Below, in pieces: positions 26,185 through 37,357 of a DNA stretch of 64,000 bases. The notes beneath the pieces are model-generated. The model ran no database searches and had not been told where the DNA came from. It saw nothing but the letters and a program-made list of their open reading frames with translations. How positions within the stretch are numbered: the stretch's first letter is position 1; each line of letters starts with the position of its first letter. The position numbers and the translations under genes are program-made. The DNA is taken from the NCBI RefSeq assembly GCF_003610555.1, contig NZ_RAPQ01000008.1:984490-1048489 (forward strand). Direction: 5' to 3'. Origin of the DNA: Marinifilum flexuosum (GTDB lineage: Bacteria > Bacteroidota > Bacteroidia > Bacteroidales > Marinifilaceae).

Positions 26185-27429
26185 ATGGAATATCTAAGTA
26201 AGATTGTATTATTTTTTTCTTTGTTTTTTACAATTCTATTGAGTGCTTTGGGAATTAAGGCACAAAATTATCCTTGTTATTTATATGGTTCTATAACTAC
26301 TGTTGATGGAGATGTTTATGAGGGCCCGATTAGATGGAATGACGAAGAAGTATTTTTAACGGATGTTTTTAATTCTGAAAAAATAGAAAATCCATATTTG
26401 AAATATGTCAAGGAAGAAAAAAAGAGAGTAGTTGAATATAAGCGTAGAAAAAGAACTTCATGGTATAGGGTAGAATATGGAGATGATCAATCTTATAGTG
26501 CTTTCAATCGAAAATTTGAATGTCGATTTGGAGATATTAATTCCATTTCGGTAACAGGGAGAGAATCAGTTAATCTGGAGCTTAAAACAGGAAAATTCAT
26601 AAACCTATCAGGTGGATCTAATGATGTTGGCAATCAGGTTTGGATAATGGATCATGAACTTGGCTTGCTTAAGATTGACTGGAACAGAATTGATGTGGTG
26701 AACTTTTTCTCTCCGGAGAAGCAACCAATTGAAAATTTTGGTGAACCAATCTATGGTAAAATCACAACTACAATTGGTGAATTTACTGGCTTTATTCAAT
26801 GGGACCATGATGAAAGATTACTTGGAGATAAATTGGATGGTGTAAGTCGTGATGGTGATATGGATATTCCATTTACTAAAATCAGTAAAATACAAAAAGA
26901 GGAGAATGGTTCAAGAATTACCTTAATGTCGGGGCGTAATTTGTTGCTAAAATCTTCTAATGATGTTTCAAGAAATAATCGAGGTATAATTGTGACTATA
27001 CCAAATGTTGGACGAATTGACTTTACCTGGAAACACTTTTTATCTCTTGATTTATTACCACTCCCGAAAACTACGAAGAGTTGTTTTTCTGAATTTAATG
27101 ATTCGGAAAGATTATACGGAAAGGTAACTAATAAGGAGGGAGAAACTTTTGAGGGGGTGATAGTTTATGACTTGGATGAGGCAATGGACTCGGAAATTTT
27201 AAATGGTTTTAATAATGAATTGGAATTTTCGGTGCCGTTTAGAAATGTAAGAAAAATTACACCTAAAGCTTATAATTATTGTTTGGTAGAATTAAAAAGC
27301 GGACAAAATCTCTTCTTGGGCGACCAAACTGATGTTTCAGGTAAGAATGCAGGAATATTAATTTTTACGGGAAATGATAGTTATAGGGTTTTTGATTGGG
27401 AAGAGATTCATGAAATAGAGTTCATGTAA
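26185..27429 (+). CDS. Secreted protein with three internal beta-rich repeats
   Basis: 414 residues beginning with a Sec signal peptide (IVLFFSLFFTILLSALGIKA). The mature part carries three copies of about 130-145 residues, each opening with the pattern YG-x-I-T-x3-G-x4-G-x-I-x-W/Y-D: YGSITTVDGDVYEGPIRWND near 34, YGKITTTIGEFTGFIQWDHD near 190 and YGKVTNKEGETFEGVIVYDL near 312. Each then has an acidic D-x-L/F-N/D-G-like stretch and a LxSGxxLxL segment (LKTGKFINL, LMSGRNLLL, LKSGQNLFL). This suggests repeated small beta-barrel modules. Role unknown; it precedes a terminator. Confidence 0.75.
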   Translation: MEYLSKIVLFFSLFFTILLSALGIKAQNYPCYLYGSITTVDGDVYEGPIRWNDEEVFLTDVFNSEKIENPYLKYVKEEKKRVVEYKRRKRTSWYRVEYGDDQSYSAFNRKFECRFGDINSISVTGRESVNLELKTGKFINLSGGSNDVGNQVWIMDHELGLLKIDWNRIDVVNFFSPEKQPIENFGEPIYGKITTTIGEFTGFIQWDHDERLLGDKLDGVSRDGDMDIPFTKISKIQKEENGSRITLMSGRNLLLKSSNDVSRNNRGIIVTIPNVGRIDFTWKHFLSLDLLPLPKTTKSCFSEFNDSERLYGKVTNKEGETFEGVIVYDLDEAMDSEILNGFNNELEFSVPFRNVRKITPKAYNYCLVELKSGQNLFLGDQTDVSGKNAGILIFTGNDSYRVFDWEEIHEIEFM

Positions 27430-27772
27430 ATTATTTAAAGAAATGAGCTAAAAAAATAAAATGGGATCGTCTGAAACTATTGAAAAACCTGATCGTTTGA
27501 AAGAATGATCAGGTTTTTTTATAATCTTTTGATTTAATACAAATTATAGCTGTTTAATATTAATAAAACAAAAAACTATTCCTAATTTGGAGGAACAAAG
27601 TGTAAATTGATCTGGAAATAATTCTGGGGTAATAATTAATATGTTGAAATTTTTCCCCAAATTTGAAACTTATTTATTTTTCTCTCGTCAAAACAAGAAG
27701 TTCTTTTATAAAAAGAATAATTGATTTTATCTAACCTGTTGGTGAGTTTGACTGATTAGAAATCTGTTTGTT
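27430..27772. other. Intergenic region before the giant adhesin
   Basis: About 340 AT-rich bases containing one terminator (27483-27520). I see no promoter box matching TAnnTTTG, no RNA gene and no repeat in the rest. Confidence 0.5.
27483..27520 (+). terminator. Rho-independent terminator after the three-repeat gene
   Basis: Twelve-base perfect arms AAAAACCTGATC (27483-27494) and GATCAGGTTTTT (27507-27518) with a 12-base loop and a T-run to 27520. Confidence 0.85.
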
Positions 27773-30700
27773 ATGAAAAGGTATGGTATAGGTTTATTAC
27801 TGTTAATATTATTACATACTGTTTGTATTACTGCGGAAGCACGTGATTTTTACTGGATTGGCGGTTCGGGTAACTTTAATGATATTCAACATTGGAGTGA
27901 TCAGCCTGGCGGGAAAGTAAATCCTGATGCTTTGTTGCCGGATAAGGATGATAATGTTTATTTTGACGAATTCTCATTTCCTGATCCAGGGGCAGAAGTG
28001 GTTATTACAAGTGTTGCTCGATGTGCAAATATGCATTGGGGAAATGTGAAAAATATGCCAACACTTAAGACAGATGACAATTCAGCTCATTATCTGGTAA
28101 TATATGGTGGAGTTACTTTTAGCAACCAAATGGTAATCGACCTTGATAGACCTTTATATTTTCGTGCTAATACATTAGGTAACATTGTTGATTTTGGAGG
28201 GAATACATTCGATGGAGATCTTATTTTTGAAAACAATGGTGGATGGAGAATCACCAATGAACTAAATATTTTAGATAATGATATTCAATTCAATCAGGGA
28301 ACTTTAAGTATTGAAGCAGAAGTAAATTGTGGAAGAATTATTTCAAATACTACCATTTCGAGAGAAGTGTACTTGAATTCTGCTACGATAAACTTGAATA
28401 AGCCAGGAGAATCGGTTTTTACCTTTCAAACAGAAAATCTAAGCATTAACGCAGGTAATTCTACAATTAATGTTTTATCAGATAACTCGAGTATTGAAGT
28501 ATCTGGTAGTAAAATGATAGATTTTTACAATTTGATATTCTCTGGAAATTCGGGAGCTATTCTTAATACGAGTTTGCGCGCCAATTTTAACAAACTAACA
28601 TTCCAAAAAGATGGTAGTTTAAGTGGGGCAAATGATTTTCAGGAATTAGAATTTACCGAGGGATATTCTTATGTTATTGATAAAGATGTTCAAAATGTTC
28701 ATGACCTGTTTACTGCAATAGGGCAATGTCATGCGTTTATAAATATTACAGGAGGTGCTACAGGCGGATTTATTTCAGCCAATGGTGTAGCTTTAGATTA
28801 TCTAAAGGTTAGGAATGTTACTGCAACAGGTAAAGCGGCTCTTTTTAATGCAACCAATTCTTATGATTTGGGAGCAACTTCGGGATGGAATTTTGGAGCT
28901 CCTTCTTCTGATGATTATACTTGGAATGGAGATGGAGGAGATAACAATTGGGGAAATCATGAGAACTGGGATAAAGATTGTGTTCCATCCAGAAATAATA
29001 ATGCCATTATCCCTAATGGATTTACTGTGAATGTTAATGTTCCTGCAGAATGTAAGGATCTTGAGATTCAAGGTACATCTACATTTGAGGGGAATCAAAA
29101 TCTGGAAATCTATGCATCCTTAAAGGCTACAAATGCAAGTTGGGATTTTGATGGGCAAACCACATTGAAAGGTGGAGGCACGATATCTTTAAATGCTGCA
29201 ATGTCGGGAGCCATGATGGTTGATGCCAAAGCGAATACTTATACTTTAGGTACCGCATTGAATGTTGAAAACGAATTACATTTAATTTCGGGAACATTAA
29301 ATGCAGCTAATTTCACAATTGATGTAAACCGATTTGTTTCGAATTCTTCAGAGCCAAGGACATTAAACATTGCAAATGCAAAATTTGATATCAATACAGG
29401 AGTTTTAAAAGCCTGGCATGTTGAGGGGACAGGTTTTTCCTTTTTAGGAACAGGATCAGAAATAACCCTTTACCAAAGTGGAGCTGAATTTTATAATAAC
29501 AATACCGATGGAATTACTTATGAAAAAGTTCAGTTTCATCCTCAAGATAACCAGGTATTCCTAACCAATGAGAATGCAACGGATTATCCTGCTTTCAAAG
29601 AATTAATTTTTAATGGAAGTGCAAAACTTTCTGGGAATCATCAATTTGATAACATCACCTTTGCAGCAGGAAAAGAATATTTATTTCAGGCGGGAAGTAC
29701 TCAGAAAATCCTAGCAATAGATGGCTTAAATGCTGTTGGTACTTGTTCCGAAAATATCTCACTTAAAGGGGACGGCGGAGTAGCATTCATTGATAGTGAT
29801 GTAAATTCAAATAACATTGTTCGCGTTAGAGTTGAAGATGTGAATGTTGTTGGAGGCATGGCAAATGTATTGGAAGCCAAGGAATCTATTGGGGTTTCGG
29901 GCTATGAAGGTTGGGTTTTTCCTGATGACTTACTTGGTGGAGATGTTTATTGGACAGGTAATGTTGATGACAATTGGTTCGAAGCTGGTAACTGGGATAT
30001 AAAATGTATTCCGACAAGAAAAGACAATGTGTTTTTTGAGGATGCTAAAGTTACGGGTAGCTCGGCAGTAAATATTTCACTTAGAGGACAGGTTGCTGAG
30101 TGTAACAATATGGTATGGAATGTTGCAACGAATATGACTTTTTCAGGAGATCAACCAATCAATATATTCGGAAGTCTTGATATGTCAGGCATGGCAGTAG
30201 GAAAGAATTCATTTTCAGGCGAAATGAATTTTAAGGCTGAAAATGATCCTCAAACTATTAATATTGGTGTTGTAGAATTAATGAGTGATCTTAATTTTAC
30301 TGGAAATGAACAGGAAGATGGAAGTTGGAAAGCCAGTTCTTGGAGTATCACTTCAAATCTGATTACTACAGGTAAGATAGATTTGAAATATGGTGATTTA
30401 TCTACCAATGGAAATGAAATTGAAGCCAAGGAATTTTATTCTAATTATGGTATAGATAATTTACGTTCATTGAACTTGGCTTCGACAATCCTTAAAGTTG
30501 AGAAATTTGAAGTTTCTGCAGAAGCACTTACTCTAAATTCTGGTACTTCGGAAATTCAAATGACAAAAGCAGGAGAGTTTATTGTTTCTGCTGGCGATGA
30601 GGATTTGGCATTTTATAACCTGACTTTTGAAGAACCAACAGGAAATGCATATGTAGATATTTTTGCAGATGATGTGAGCTTTAATGAAATGATATTTAAT

Positions 30701-33700
30701 GGGAATACTTATTTCAGAAAACCAACTCCTTCAAAAATGAGTTTTACGGCCAAAAGTATTCAAATGGCCGTGGGAAAAACCTATGTATTTGAAAGTAGAC
30801 AGGAGTTTGAATTCGAAAATATAATTGCCAATGGAGCCTGTGAAGGAACAATCGATATTTCAGGTTCTGATTCCGATGCTGCGATTTTTAAAGCTAAAGC
30901 AGGAGTAACAGAAATAGAAGTAAATTCGGTTAATTTATTAAATGTTCATGCAGATCCGGAAAATGTATTTGTTGCAAAGTCATCATTGGACTTGGGTAAC
31001 ACAACAGGCTGGAAATTTAAAGACGAACCAAAGGGTAAAGATTTATATTGGATAAATGGAGAAGGAGATTGGGATGATCCAAACCATTGGGCAACCTCTT
31101 CCGGTGCTGCTGATTCAGGAGGTGTAGCAGATGGTTGTGTTCCAACTGCCAAGGATAATGTTTTTTTCGATGTAAATTCATTCACAGGATTTGATCAGAA
31201 TGTAAGAACAGGATCAGGAGATATCCGTTGTAGAACAATGGATTGGACAGGATCTGAAACAGCACGACCTAATTTAATTATGGGAGATACCGATATTTCG
31301 GGTGTTTACATTTATGGTTCATTCATTCTTAATAATACATTGAAAATTGACCTGTCACCAATGGTTAACTTCTATTTTAGAGCAACAGAAGCACAAACCA
31401 TTAATACTTTTGGTTATGTATTTCCGAATGTGGTTGAATTCGACGGAAAGGATGGAGAATGGACCATGAACTCTAATTTTCAGACAGAAGGAGACTTGTT
31501 TATTCGTCATGGCAAGTTAATTGCGAATGGAAATTTAGTTGAATGTAAAAGTTTAACTTCAATTGAAACTCCTGCAGGCATAAACTCGAGAGGATTAGAT
31601 ATTAAAAATTCAAACTTGATAATAAATGGTAGCGAAGATGTTTCGGGACGTTCGATTTATATCAATTTTGCAGAAGAGGCCTTTGAACAAGGATTTGAGT
31701 TTCTTACAGAAAATAGTACCATAAGATTAAAAGATAATGCCGATGTTATTTTACTAGGATCTACTTTAAATAGTGTATCATTTAATGAAATAATATTTGA
31801 AAAAGGAGGAGAATTGAATGGTGGATTCTCAGGCTTAGAAGTATATGCATCACATTTATTATTCCAAGGTGATGGTATAATAAAAGGAAAGAAAAATTCA
31901 TTCGGAACTCTTGAATTGGAAAGAGGCTTTGAATACAAATTAGAAAAAGGCAGAACCATTACAACCGATAAGTTACTTGTTGAAGGTAGCTGTTTTGCTC
32001 CAATATACTTACACTCTACTAAGGATGGTGCAGGAAATGAAACGTTTATAGTTGCCAAGAGTGATGTAAATGGTAATTTCCTTGAATTAAAAGATATTCA
32101 TGCTGATGTTTCAGGTGGAATAAAATACAATGCAACCAACTCTTTCGATTTGGGAAATACAAATGGTTGGACTGTTGATGGAGCCATTGCTCCTATAGCT
32201 TTATACTGGACTGGTAATGGTGCAGATGATCATTGGAACAATCATGAAAATTGGAGTAGAGCAATTGATGGTAGTGAAGAAGGTTGTGTGCCAACAATTA
32301 ATGACGATGTGTTTTTTACATCTAACTCATTCTTTGGTAGTAAATTGGTAGAATTAACGACTGATGCCAAATGTCATAGCATGACATGGAATGATGATAT
32401 TGATCCGGATGCTAGTTTTTCTGTTACAGCAAAATTGCAGATGGCTGGTTCCATGGACCTGGCCAATAGCATGACTTTGGATATGCAGGGAACTTTCGAA
32501 TTTATTGGTGACGGATTAACTGATGTTAAGAATGTTGACTTTGCTGATAAAAATCTGGATGGAGATATTCGATTTGTAGGAAAGGATCAAAATTGGAATT
32601 GGCAAACAGGATTTGTTACTTCTGGAAATTTGGAAATTGATGAAGGTTCTGTTTCTACTCAAGGTTTCGGTTTTACCGTGAATCAGTTCAAGTCATTGTC
32701 ATTACACGATTCTGATGCAGTTCGTTCTTTCGACATGACAAATTCAATAGTTAAAGTAACTTCCAATAATATTACAAGTTGGAGTATGATAATGAATACT
32801 ACTGGTGGTTTAACTTTCACAAGTACAGATTCATACATTACTTTTGAAAATGGAGGAGGTATCTATTGTAAAACTGATGGGGAAGTTCGTTTTGGATTTG
32901 TGGATTTTGTTGATAATGGTATTATTAATATTACAAGTGGAGCAGATACAGAAAAAGGATTTTTTGGTTCTGTAAGATTTATGGAAGAAGGAAGGATTTT
33001 TGGAAATACTGAATTTCTAAATCTTGAATTCACTTTGGGTTACGAGAACAATACCATTGAGTCAGGAAAAACAGTAACTGTTGTGAATGATTTAAAAATG
33101 GAAGGTGTTCGTTGTTCGTACGTTTTTCTAAAAGCAAGCACACCTGGAGTACGAGCGATACTTCACAAAACAGCAGATACTTTCGATAAAATTTATAATG
33201 CATCTTTTACTGATATTCAGGGAACTACAGGTTCTGGTGCCATTGATCATCCAGTTAAATACCATTATGATGGAGATAATTCTACTGGTTTTGTTTTATG
33301 GAATGATCCAAGTGGTGAAGACAATCCTCCATCATTTGAGGAAAGTTTCGATAAACCAAGAGAAGAGTGGTGTAGTGATGTTGCTGTGCTAGATCATGTT
33401 AAGGGATTCCCGATTAATAGTTCAACTACTTTTCAATGGTATTATAGTGTTGATGGAACAGCTGGTACTTATAATATATTGGATGGAGAAACCAACGCGA
33501 TAATTGAAGTTGATAAAAATGGTTTCTATAAAGTTGAAGTTCGATATGGAAAAAATACTGTAGCTGATGATGGAACTGATTGTAAAATTGAATCAACAAT
33601 CGAAGTTGCATTGGGTGAAGTTTCTACAGTTTCATTAGAAATTACTGCCAACAATGTAAAATGTTTCGGACAGAGTAATGGACAAATAATTGCAACCGTT

Positions 33701-36700
33701 AAAAAGAATGCAACTGGAAATTATCCAGATTATACATTTTTCTGGAAATCGGATTCTGGTAAAGATGTGGATTCTGCTGATGATAGTGCAAATTGGACAA
33801 GCGCAGCTTTTGGTCTTGAACCTGGAAAATATTACGTAACCGTTGCTGATGGTAAAAAATGTGAGTTCGATACTGTAGTTAATGTTTTTGATGCTTATAA
33901 ATTATTAATAGATAATATCGATACGAAAGATCTCACTTGTTACACAGTTCACGAAGGAGAAATTTCGATTGAGGCTTCGGGAGGAACAGGAAGCTTATCC
34001 TATTATTTGGATAACAATTTGCAAGCAAGTGAAAATATTACCGGATTAGCATCTGGCGATTACAAAGTTTTTGTTCAGGATGGAAATGATTGTAAAACTA
34101 CGGAAGAAGATGTGACCATAAATTCAAATCCAGAATTAATTGTTGATTTGAATGGTTTGGATCTCAAATGTTTCGGAGATAAAAATGGTGAATTTACTCC
34201 AACTGTAACTGGTGGAGTAACAGATTATTCCTACAATTGGACTGGTCCTGACGGATACTCTTCTACAGATTCGAATATTTCTGGATTAGCAGGAGGTTTG
34301 TATAAATTGACCATTACCGATAAGGTTGGATGTACTACATCTATGGATCAGGAACTGAATGAACCGACGGAACTTATTGCAGAAGAGCTAGTTGTGGATG
34401 ATGCTAACTGTCATGGAGAGAAGTCGGGTGAAATATTTATAGTGGGAGGACAGGGTACTCCGGATTACCGTTATTTCCTTGATGGTGTGGAAGAAAGCAC
34501 CGGAATATTCAAAAGTTTAGCCCCTGAGAATTACGTATTACGTATCGTTGATGCCCATGGGTGTATATTCGAGAAAGAAATCACTGTAAAGGAACCAAAC
34601 AAAATTGGATTTGTAGTTGCTGATAAAGTTTTGCCTTCTTGTGAAAAATCGGAAGACGGAATTATTCATGTTACACCTTATGGTGGAAATGATGCTTACA
34701 CTTATACATGGACAGGACCGAATGACTACAAATCGTATGAGCAAAATATTGAAAAACTGGTTTCGGGAAAATATGTATTGCAAATTTCGGATAAGAAAAA
34801 TTGTTCAAAAACGGACACCGTCAAATTAGATCTTGGTCTCAGTCTTCAGCTTGGTGTTGTTGTAGAACAACACGTTGAAAAAGCCGGAACAAATCAGGGA
34901 GTTTTGGCATTGGAATTATTTGAAGGTACCATGCCATACACTTTTACAGTTAGTGGACCAAGTGGAACATTTAGCAGTCCTGATAATTTTGATGAAAATA
35001 ATTATTTGATTGAAAATCTGGCAGCAGGTGTTTATAAAGTTGTTGCCACTGATGCATCATCTTGTACTACAGTTGAAAAGTCGGTGATTATTGAAGGTCC
35101 CGGACAAGTATTTGCATATATTGATCAAGTAAAACCGATAGGTTGTATTGGTTTTTCAGATGGAGAGCTGGAAGCAGTTGTTGGTGGAGGATCAGGAACT
35201 TATACTTATTCATGGACAGGTCCATCTGGTTATTCGGGAAGTGGAAAGAATATATCTGGTTTAGAACCAGGAATTTATTCACTTAGCGTGAGTGATGGAG
35301 GGAATATAGCAAATGCCACATTTGAGCTCTTACCTGCTGATCCTATTATTGTTAGTGTTGAAAAATTTAAAAATGTTAGTTGTTACCAGGCGGCTGATGG
35401 AGAAATTGAATTATTGGTAGATGCTGGTGGAGCTGATTATACAGTTGAGTGGACCAATGATCTGGGTAAAGGATTTTTATCCTCGGCTAAGAAAATTATG
35501 AATCTGGAACCAGGTATGTATACCTATAAGATTATAACTTCAAAAGGTTGTAATGTTCCAGGTAGTCAACAAATTATGGAGCCAGTAGATTTAAATCTAA
35601 CTGCTAGTAATACAGATATTAGTATTGAAGGAGAGCGTGATGGAGTGGTTTCTGCAAATTTTGGAGGAGGAACTGCACCATATACAGTTTTGATTTCTGG
35701 ACCGAAAGGTTATTCTCATGCCGAGCTTGACAATACATCAGGAACAGTTTCTGTCAATGGACTGGAAATGGGAGTTTACGAAGTTGCAGTTATTGATGCC
35801 AATGGTTGTAGAATTGAGGATGTTACAAAGGTACATGAACCTACAAAATTACTACTTTATACTACTTCGGTAACACACATTGCTTGTCCTGGAGGTACGG
35901 AAGGGGCTGTTAATCTTGCGGTTGAGGGAGCTAGTGATCCTGCAAATCTTACATTTTCATGGTCCGGTGACAATCACTTTAGAAGTTCGGATAAGGATAT
36001 AAGTAATTTAAGTGCAGGTGCTTATAAAGTTACAGTGCATGATTCAGGTGGTGATCCTGGTTATGAAGAGCAGACATTGGTGATTATTGTAAAGGAGCCT
36101 GATTTACTGGATATTGAGGTGACTGCAAAAGATATCTCATGTCCTGGAATGAATGATGGGTATATTAATATTCAACCTAAAGGAGGAACACCTGGCTATA
36201 GTTATACTTGGTTAGGAACTGGAGTTGATGTGAATAAGGAGGATCAGGAAAATTTGTCTCCTGGCATATACACCGTAAATATCACAGATTTAAATGGTTG
36301 TAAATCAAAAGATATTGAAATAGAAATTACTGAACCAGAGCGACTCATTGTTACTGTTGGAGATAGTAAAGATCCTACTTGTTATGGTTTGGAAAATGGA
36401 TGGATTCAATTAGATATCAGCAATGGGACAGAACCGTACATTATTGACTGGGATAACTATGGTAGTGTAACCCAGCGTATTGAGGAATTAACTAGAGGTG
36501 TATATGACTATACGGTTATTGATAATAATGGCTGTAGTGAAAATGGTTCATTTACTTTAAATCAACCAGATACTTTAATAGCTGAGATTAATGATTTTAC
36601 AGATGTTCTTTGTCATGGCGATGGAACGGGAAGAGCATTGGTTGAGATAACTGGTGGAACTCCAGATTATAAAATTCTTTGGTCTGATGGGCAGGATACT

Positions 36701-37321
36701 GCAGAGGCTACTGATCTTAAGTTAGGAACATATGAAGTTTCAGTTATTGATGCTCAGGGATGTACGGATATTTCGGAGGTAGATATATTCGAGCCCGAAC
36801 CATTGATGGTGGATGTTGAGGTAATTAGACCAACGACCTATGATGCAATGGATGGAGCCATTGGCGTAAATATATCTGGTGGTGTTAAAGATTATTCCTA
36901 TAGTTGGCTCAAGGATGATTTATCCTTAGGTTTTACATCCGAAACAATTGAGGATATTGACAGAGGAGTATACAAGTTGGAGTTGATAGATGCCAATAAT
37001 TGTCCTTTGGATACGACAATAGTAGTTGAGTATCTTTTCGAACGAAGAATTCGAATACCAAAGGCATTTACTCCAAATTCAGATGGTTACAATGATTATT
37101 GGGATATAGAGAGGATTGAATTTATCCAGAATCTGAAGATTGTTATTTATGACCGTTGGGGTAAAGCTGTTTATAAATTTGCAGGTACTGGTAACGAATA
37201 TAAGGGTGAACCTTGGAAGGGTAACGATGGTAGTGTAAAATTGCCAATTGGATCGTATTATTACGCGGTGGAGGTTGAGGATGAAAAGCCAATGATGGGA
37301 ACCGTAACCATTCTGAGATAG
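27773..37321 (+). CDS. Giant SprB-like cell-surface adhesin with type IX (CHU_C-type) C-terminal domain
   Basis: 3182 residues with signal peptide (MKRYGIGLLLLILLHTVC). Residues about 24-1845 hold five large units of roughly 345-390 residues, each opening with a YW-x-G-x-G-x-W-x-N-x-x-x-W motif (DFYWIGGSGNFND, DDYTWNGDGGDNNW, GDVYWTGNVDDNW, KDLYWINGEGDWDD, ALYWTGNGADDHW) near 24, 380, 724, 1088 and 1475, and followed by beta-helix-like stretches. An Ig-like stretch (about 1846-1945) leads to about 14 SprB-type repeats to residue 3082, recognisable by C-x-G-x3-G-x-I near the start and Y-x-V-x-D-x-x-G-C at the end. The last 90 residues, PKAFTPNSDGYNDYWDIE then IYDRWGKAVY, form the gliding-motility-associated C-terminal domain, a type B sorting signal. 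It is exported by the type IX system; SprB itself moves along the cell to drive gliding. SprF-like partner follows. Confidence 0.9.
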   Translation: MKRYGIGLLLLILLHTVCITAEARDFYWIGGSGNFNDIQHWSDQPGGKVNPDALLPDKDDNVYFDEFSFPDPGAEVVITSVARCANMHWGNVKNMPTLKTDDNSAHYLVIYGGVTFSNQMVIDLDRPLYFRANTLGNIVDFGGNTFDGDLIFENNGGWRITNELNILDNDIQFNQGTLSIEAEVNCGRIISNTTISREVYLNSATINLNKPGESVFTFQTENLSINAGNSTINVLSDNSSIEVSGSKMIDFYNLIFSGNSGAILNTSLRANFNKLTFQKDGSLSGANDFQELEFTEGYSYVIDKDVQNVHDLFTAIGQCHAFINITGGATGGFISANGVALDYLKVRNVTATGKAALFNATNSYDLGATSGWNFGAPSSDDYTWNGDGGDNNWGNHENWDKDCVPSRNNNAIIPNGFTVNVNVPAECKDLEIQGTSTFEGNQNLEIYASLKATNASWDFDGQTTLKGGGTISLNAAMSGAMMVDAKANTYTLGTALNVENELHLISGTLNAANFTIDVNRFVSNSSEPRTLNIANAKFDINTGVLKAWHVEGTGFSFLGTGSEITLYQSGAEFYNNNTDGITYEKVQFHPQDNQVFLTNENATDYPAFKELIFNGSAKLSGNHQFDNITFAAGKEYLFQAGSTQKILAIDGLNAVGTCSENISLKGDGGVAFIDSDVNSNNIVRVRVEDVNVVGGMANVLEAKESIGVSGYEGWVFPDDLLGGDVYWTGNVDDNWFEAGNWDIKCIPTRKDNVFFEDAKVTGSSAVNISLRGQVAECNNMVWNVATNMTFSGDQPINIFGSLDMSGMAVGKNSFSGEMNFKAENDPQTINIGVVELMSDLNFTGNEQEDGSWKASSWSITSNLITTGKIDLKYGDLSTNGNEIEAKEFYSNYGIDNLRSLNLASTILKVEKFEVSAEALTLNSGTSEIQMTKAGEFIVSAGDEDLAFYNLTFEEPTGNAYVDIFADDVSFNEMIFNGNTYFRKPTPSKMSFTAKSIQMAVGKTYVFESRQEFEFENIIANGACEGTIDISGSDSDAAIFKAKAGVTEIEVNSVNLLNVHADPENVFVAKSSLDLGNTTGWKFKDEPKGKDLYWINGEGDWDDPNHWATSSGAADSGGVADGCVPTAKDNVFFDVNSFTGFDQNVRTGSGDIRCRTMDWTGSETARPNLIMGDTDISGVYIYGSFILNNTLKIDLSPMVNFYFRATEAQTINTFGYVFPNVVEFDGKDGEWTMNSNFQTEGDLFIRHGKLIANGNLVECKSLTSIETPAGINSRGLDIKNSNLIINGSEDVSGRSIYINFAEEAFEQGFEFLTENSTIRLKDNADVILLGSTLNSVSFNEIIFEKGGELNGGFSGLEVYASHLLFQGDGIIKGKKNSFGTLELERGFEYKLEKGRTITTDKLLVEGSCFAPIYLHSTKDGAGNETFIVAKSDVNGNFLELKDIHADVSGGIKYNATNSFDLGNTNGWTVDGAIAPIALYWTGNGADDHWNNHENWSRAIDGSEEGCVPTINDDVFFTSNSFFGSKLVELTTDAKCHSMTWNDDIDPDASFSVTAKLQMAGSMDLANSMTLDMQGTFEFIGDGLTDVKNVDFADKNLDGDIRFVGKDQNWNWQTGFVTSGNLEIDEGSVSTQGFGFTVNQFKSLSLHDSDAVRSFDMTNSIVKVTSNNITSWSMIMNTTGGLTFTSTDSYITFENGGGIYCKTDGEVRFGFVDFVDNGIINITSGADTEKGFFGSVRFMEEGRIFGNTEFLNLEFTLGYENNTIESGKTVTVVNDLKMEGVRCSYVFLKASTPGVRAILHKTADTFDKIYNASFTDIQGTTGSGAIDHPVKYHYDGDNSTGFVLWNDPSGEDNPPSFEESFDKPREEWCSDVAVLDHVKGFPINSSTTFQWYYSVDGTAGTYNILDGETNAIIEVDKNGFYKVEVRYGKNTVADDGTDCKIESTIEVALGEVSTVSLEITANNVKCFGQSNGQIIATVKKNATGNYPDYTFFWKSDSGKDVDSADDSANWTSAAFGLEPGKYYVTVADGKKCEFDTVVNVFDAYKLLIDNIDTKDLTCYTVHEGEISIEASGGTGSLSYYLDNNLQASENITGLASGDYKVFVQDGNDCKTTEEDVTINSNPELIVDLNGLDLKCFGDKNGEFTPTVTGGVTDYSYNWTGPDGYSSTDSNISGLAGGLYKLTITDKVGCTTSMDQELNEPTELIAEELVVDDANCHGEKSGEIFIVGGQGTPDYRYFLDGVEESTGIFKSLAPENYVLRIVDAHGCIFEKEITVKEPNKIGFVVADKVLPSCEKSEDGIIHVTPYGGNDAYTYTWTGPNDYKSYEQNIEKLVSGKYVLQISDKKNCSKTDTVKLDLGLSLQLGVVVEQHVEKAGTNQGVLALELFEGTMPYTFTVSGPSGTFSSPDNFDENNYLIENLAAGVYKVVATDASSCTTVEKSVIIEGPGQVFAYIDQVKPIGCIGFSDGELEAVVGGGSGTYTYSWTGPSGYSGSGKNISGLEPGIYSLSVSDGGNIANATFELLPADPIIVSVEKFKNVSCYQAADGEIELLVDAGGADYTVEWTNDLGKGFLSSAKKIMNLEPGMYTYKIITSKGCNVPGSQQIMEPVDLNLTASNTDISIEGERDGVVSANFGGGTAPYTVLISGPKGYSHAELDNTSGTVSVNGLEMGVYEVAVIDANGCRIEDVTKVHEPTKLLLYTTSVTHIACPGGTEGAVNLAVEGASDPANLTFSWSGDNHFRSSDKDISNLSAGAYKVTVHDSGGDPGYEEQTLVIIVKEPDLLDIEVTAKDISCPGMNDGYINIQPKGGTPGYSYTWLGTGVDVNKEDQENLSPGIYTVNITDLNGCKSKDIEIEITEPERLIVTVGDSKDPTCYGLENGWIQLDISNGTEPYIIDWDNYGSVTQRIEELTRGVYDYTVIDNNGCSENGSFTLNQPDTLIAEINDFTDVLCHGDGTGRALVEITGGTPDYKILWSDGQDTAEATDLKLGTYEVSVIDAQGCTDISEVDIFEPEPLMVDVEVIRPTTYDAMDGAIGVNISGGVKDYSYSWLKDDLSLGFTSETIEDIDRGVYKLELIDANNCPLDTTIVVEYLFERRIRIPKAFTPNSDGYNDYWDIERIEFIQNLKIVIYDRWGKAVYKFAGTGNEYKGEPWKGNDGSVKLPIGSYYYAVEVEDEKPMMGTVTILR

Positions 37322-37357
37322 TAAAATAGAACTTTAAAACCTGACCATTATAATCTA

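Noticed and set aside
31657-32058. 133-residue minus-strand frame inside the adhesin gene
   Set aside because: It is antisense to a clear repeat region of the adhesin, has no family signature, and is explained by codon bias of the plus-strand gene.
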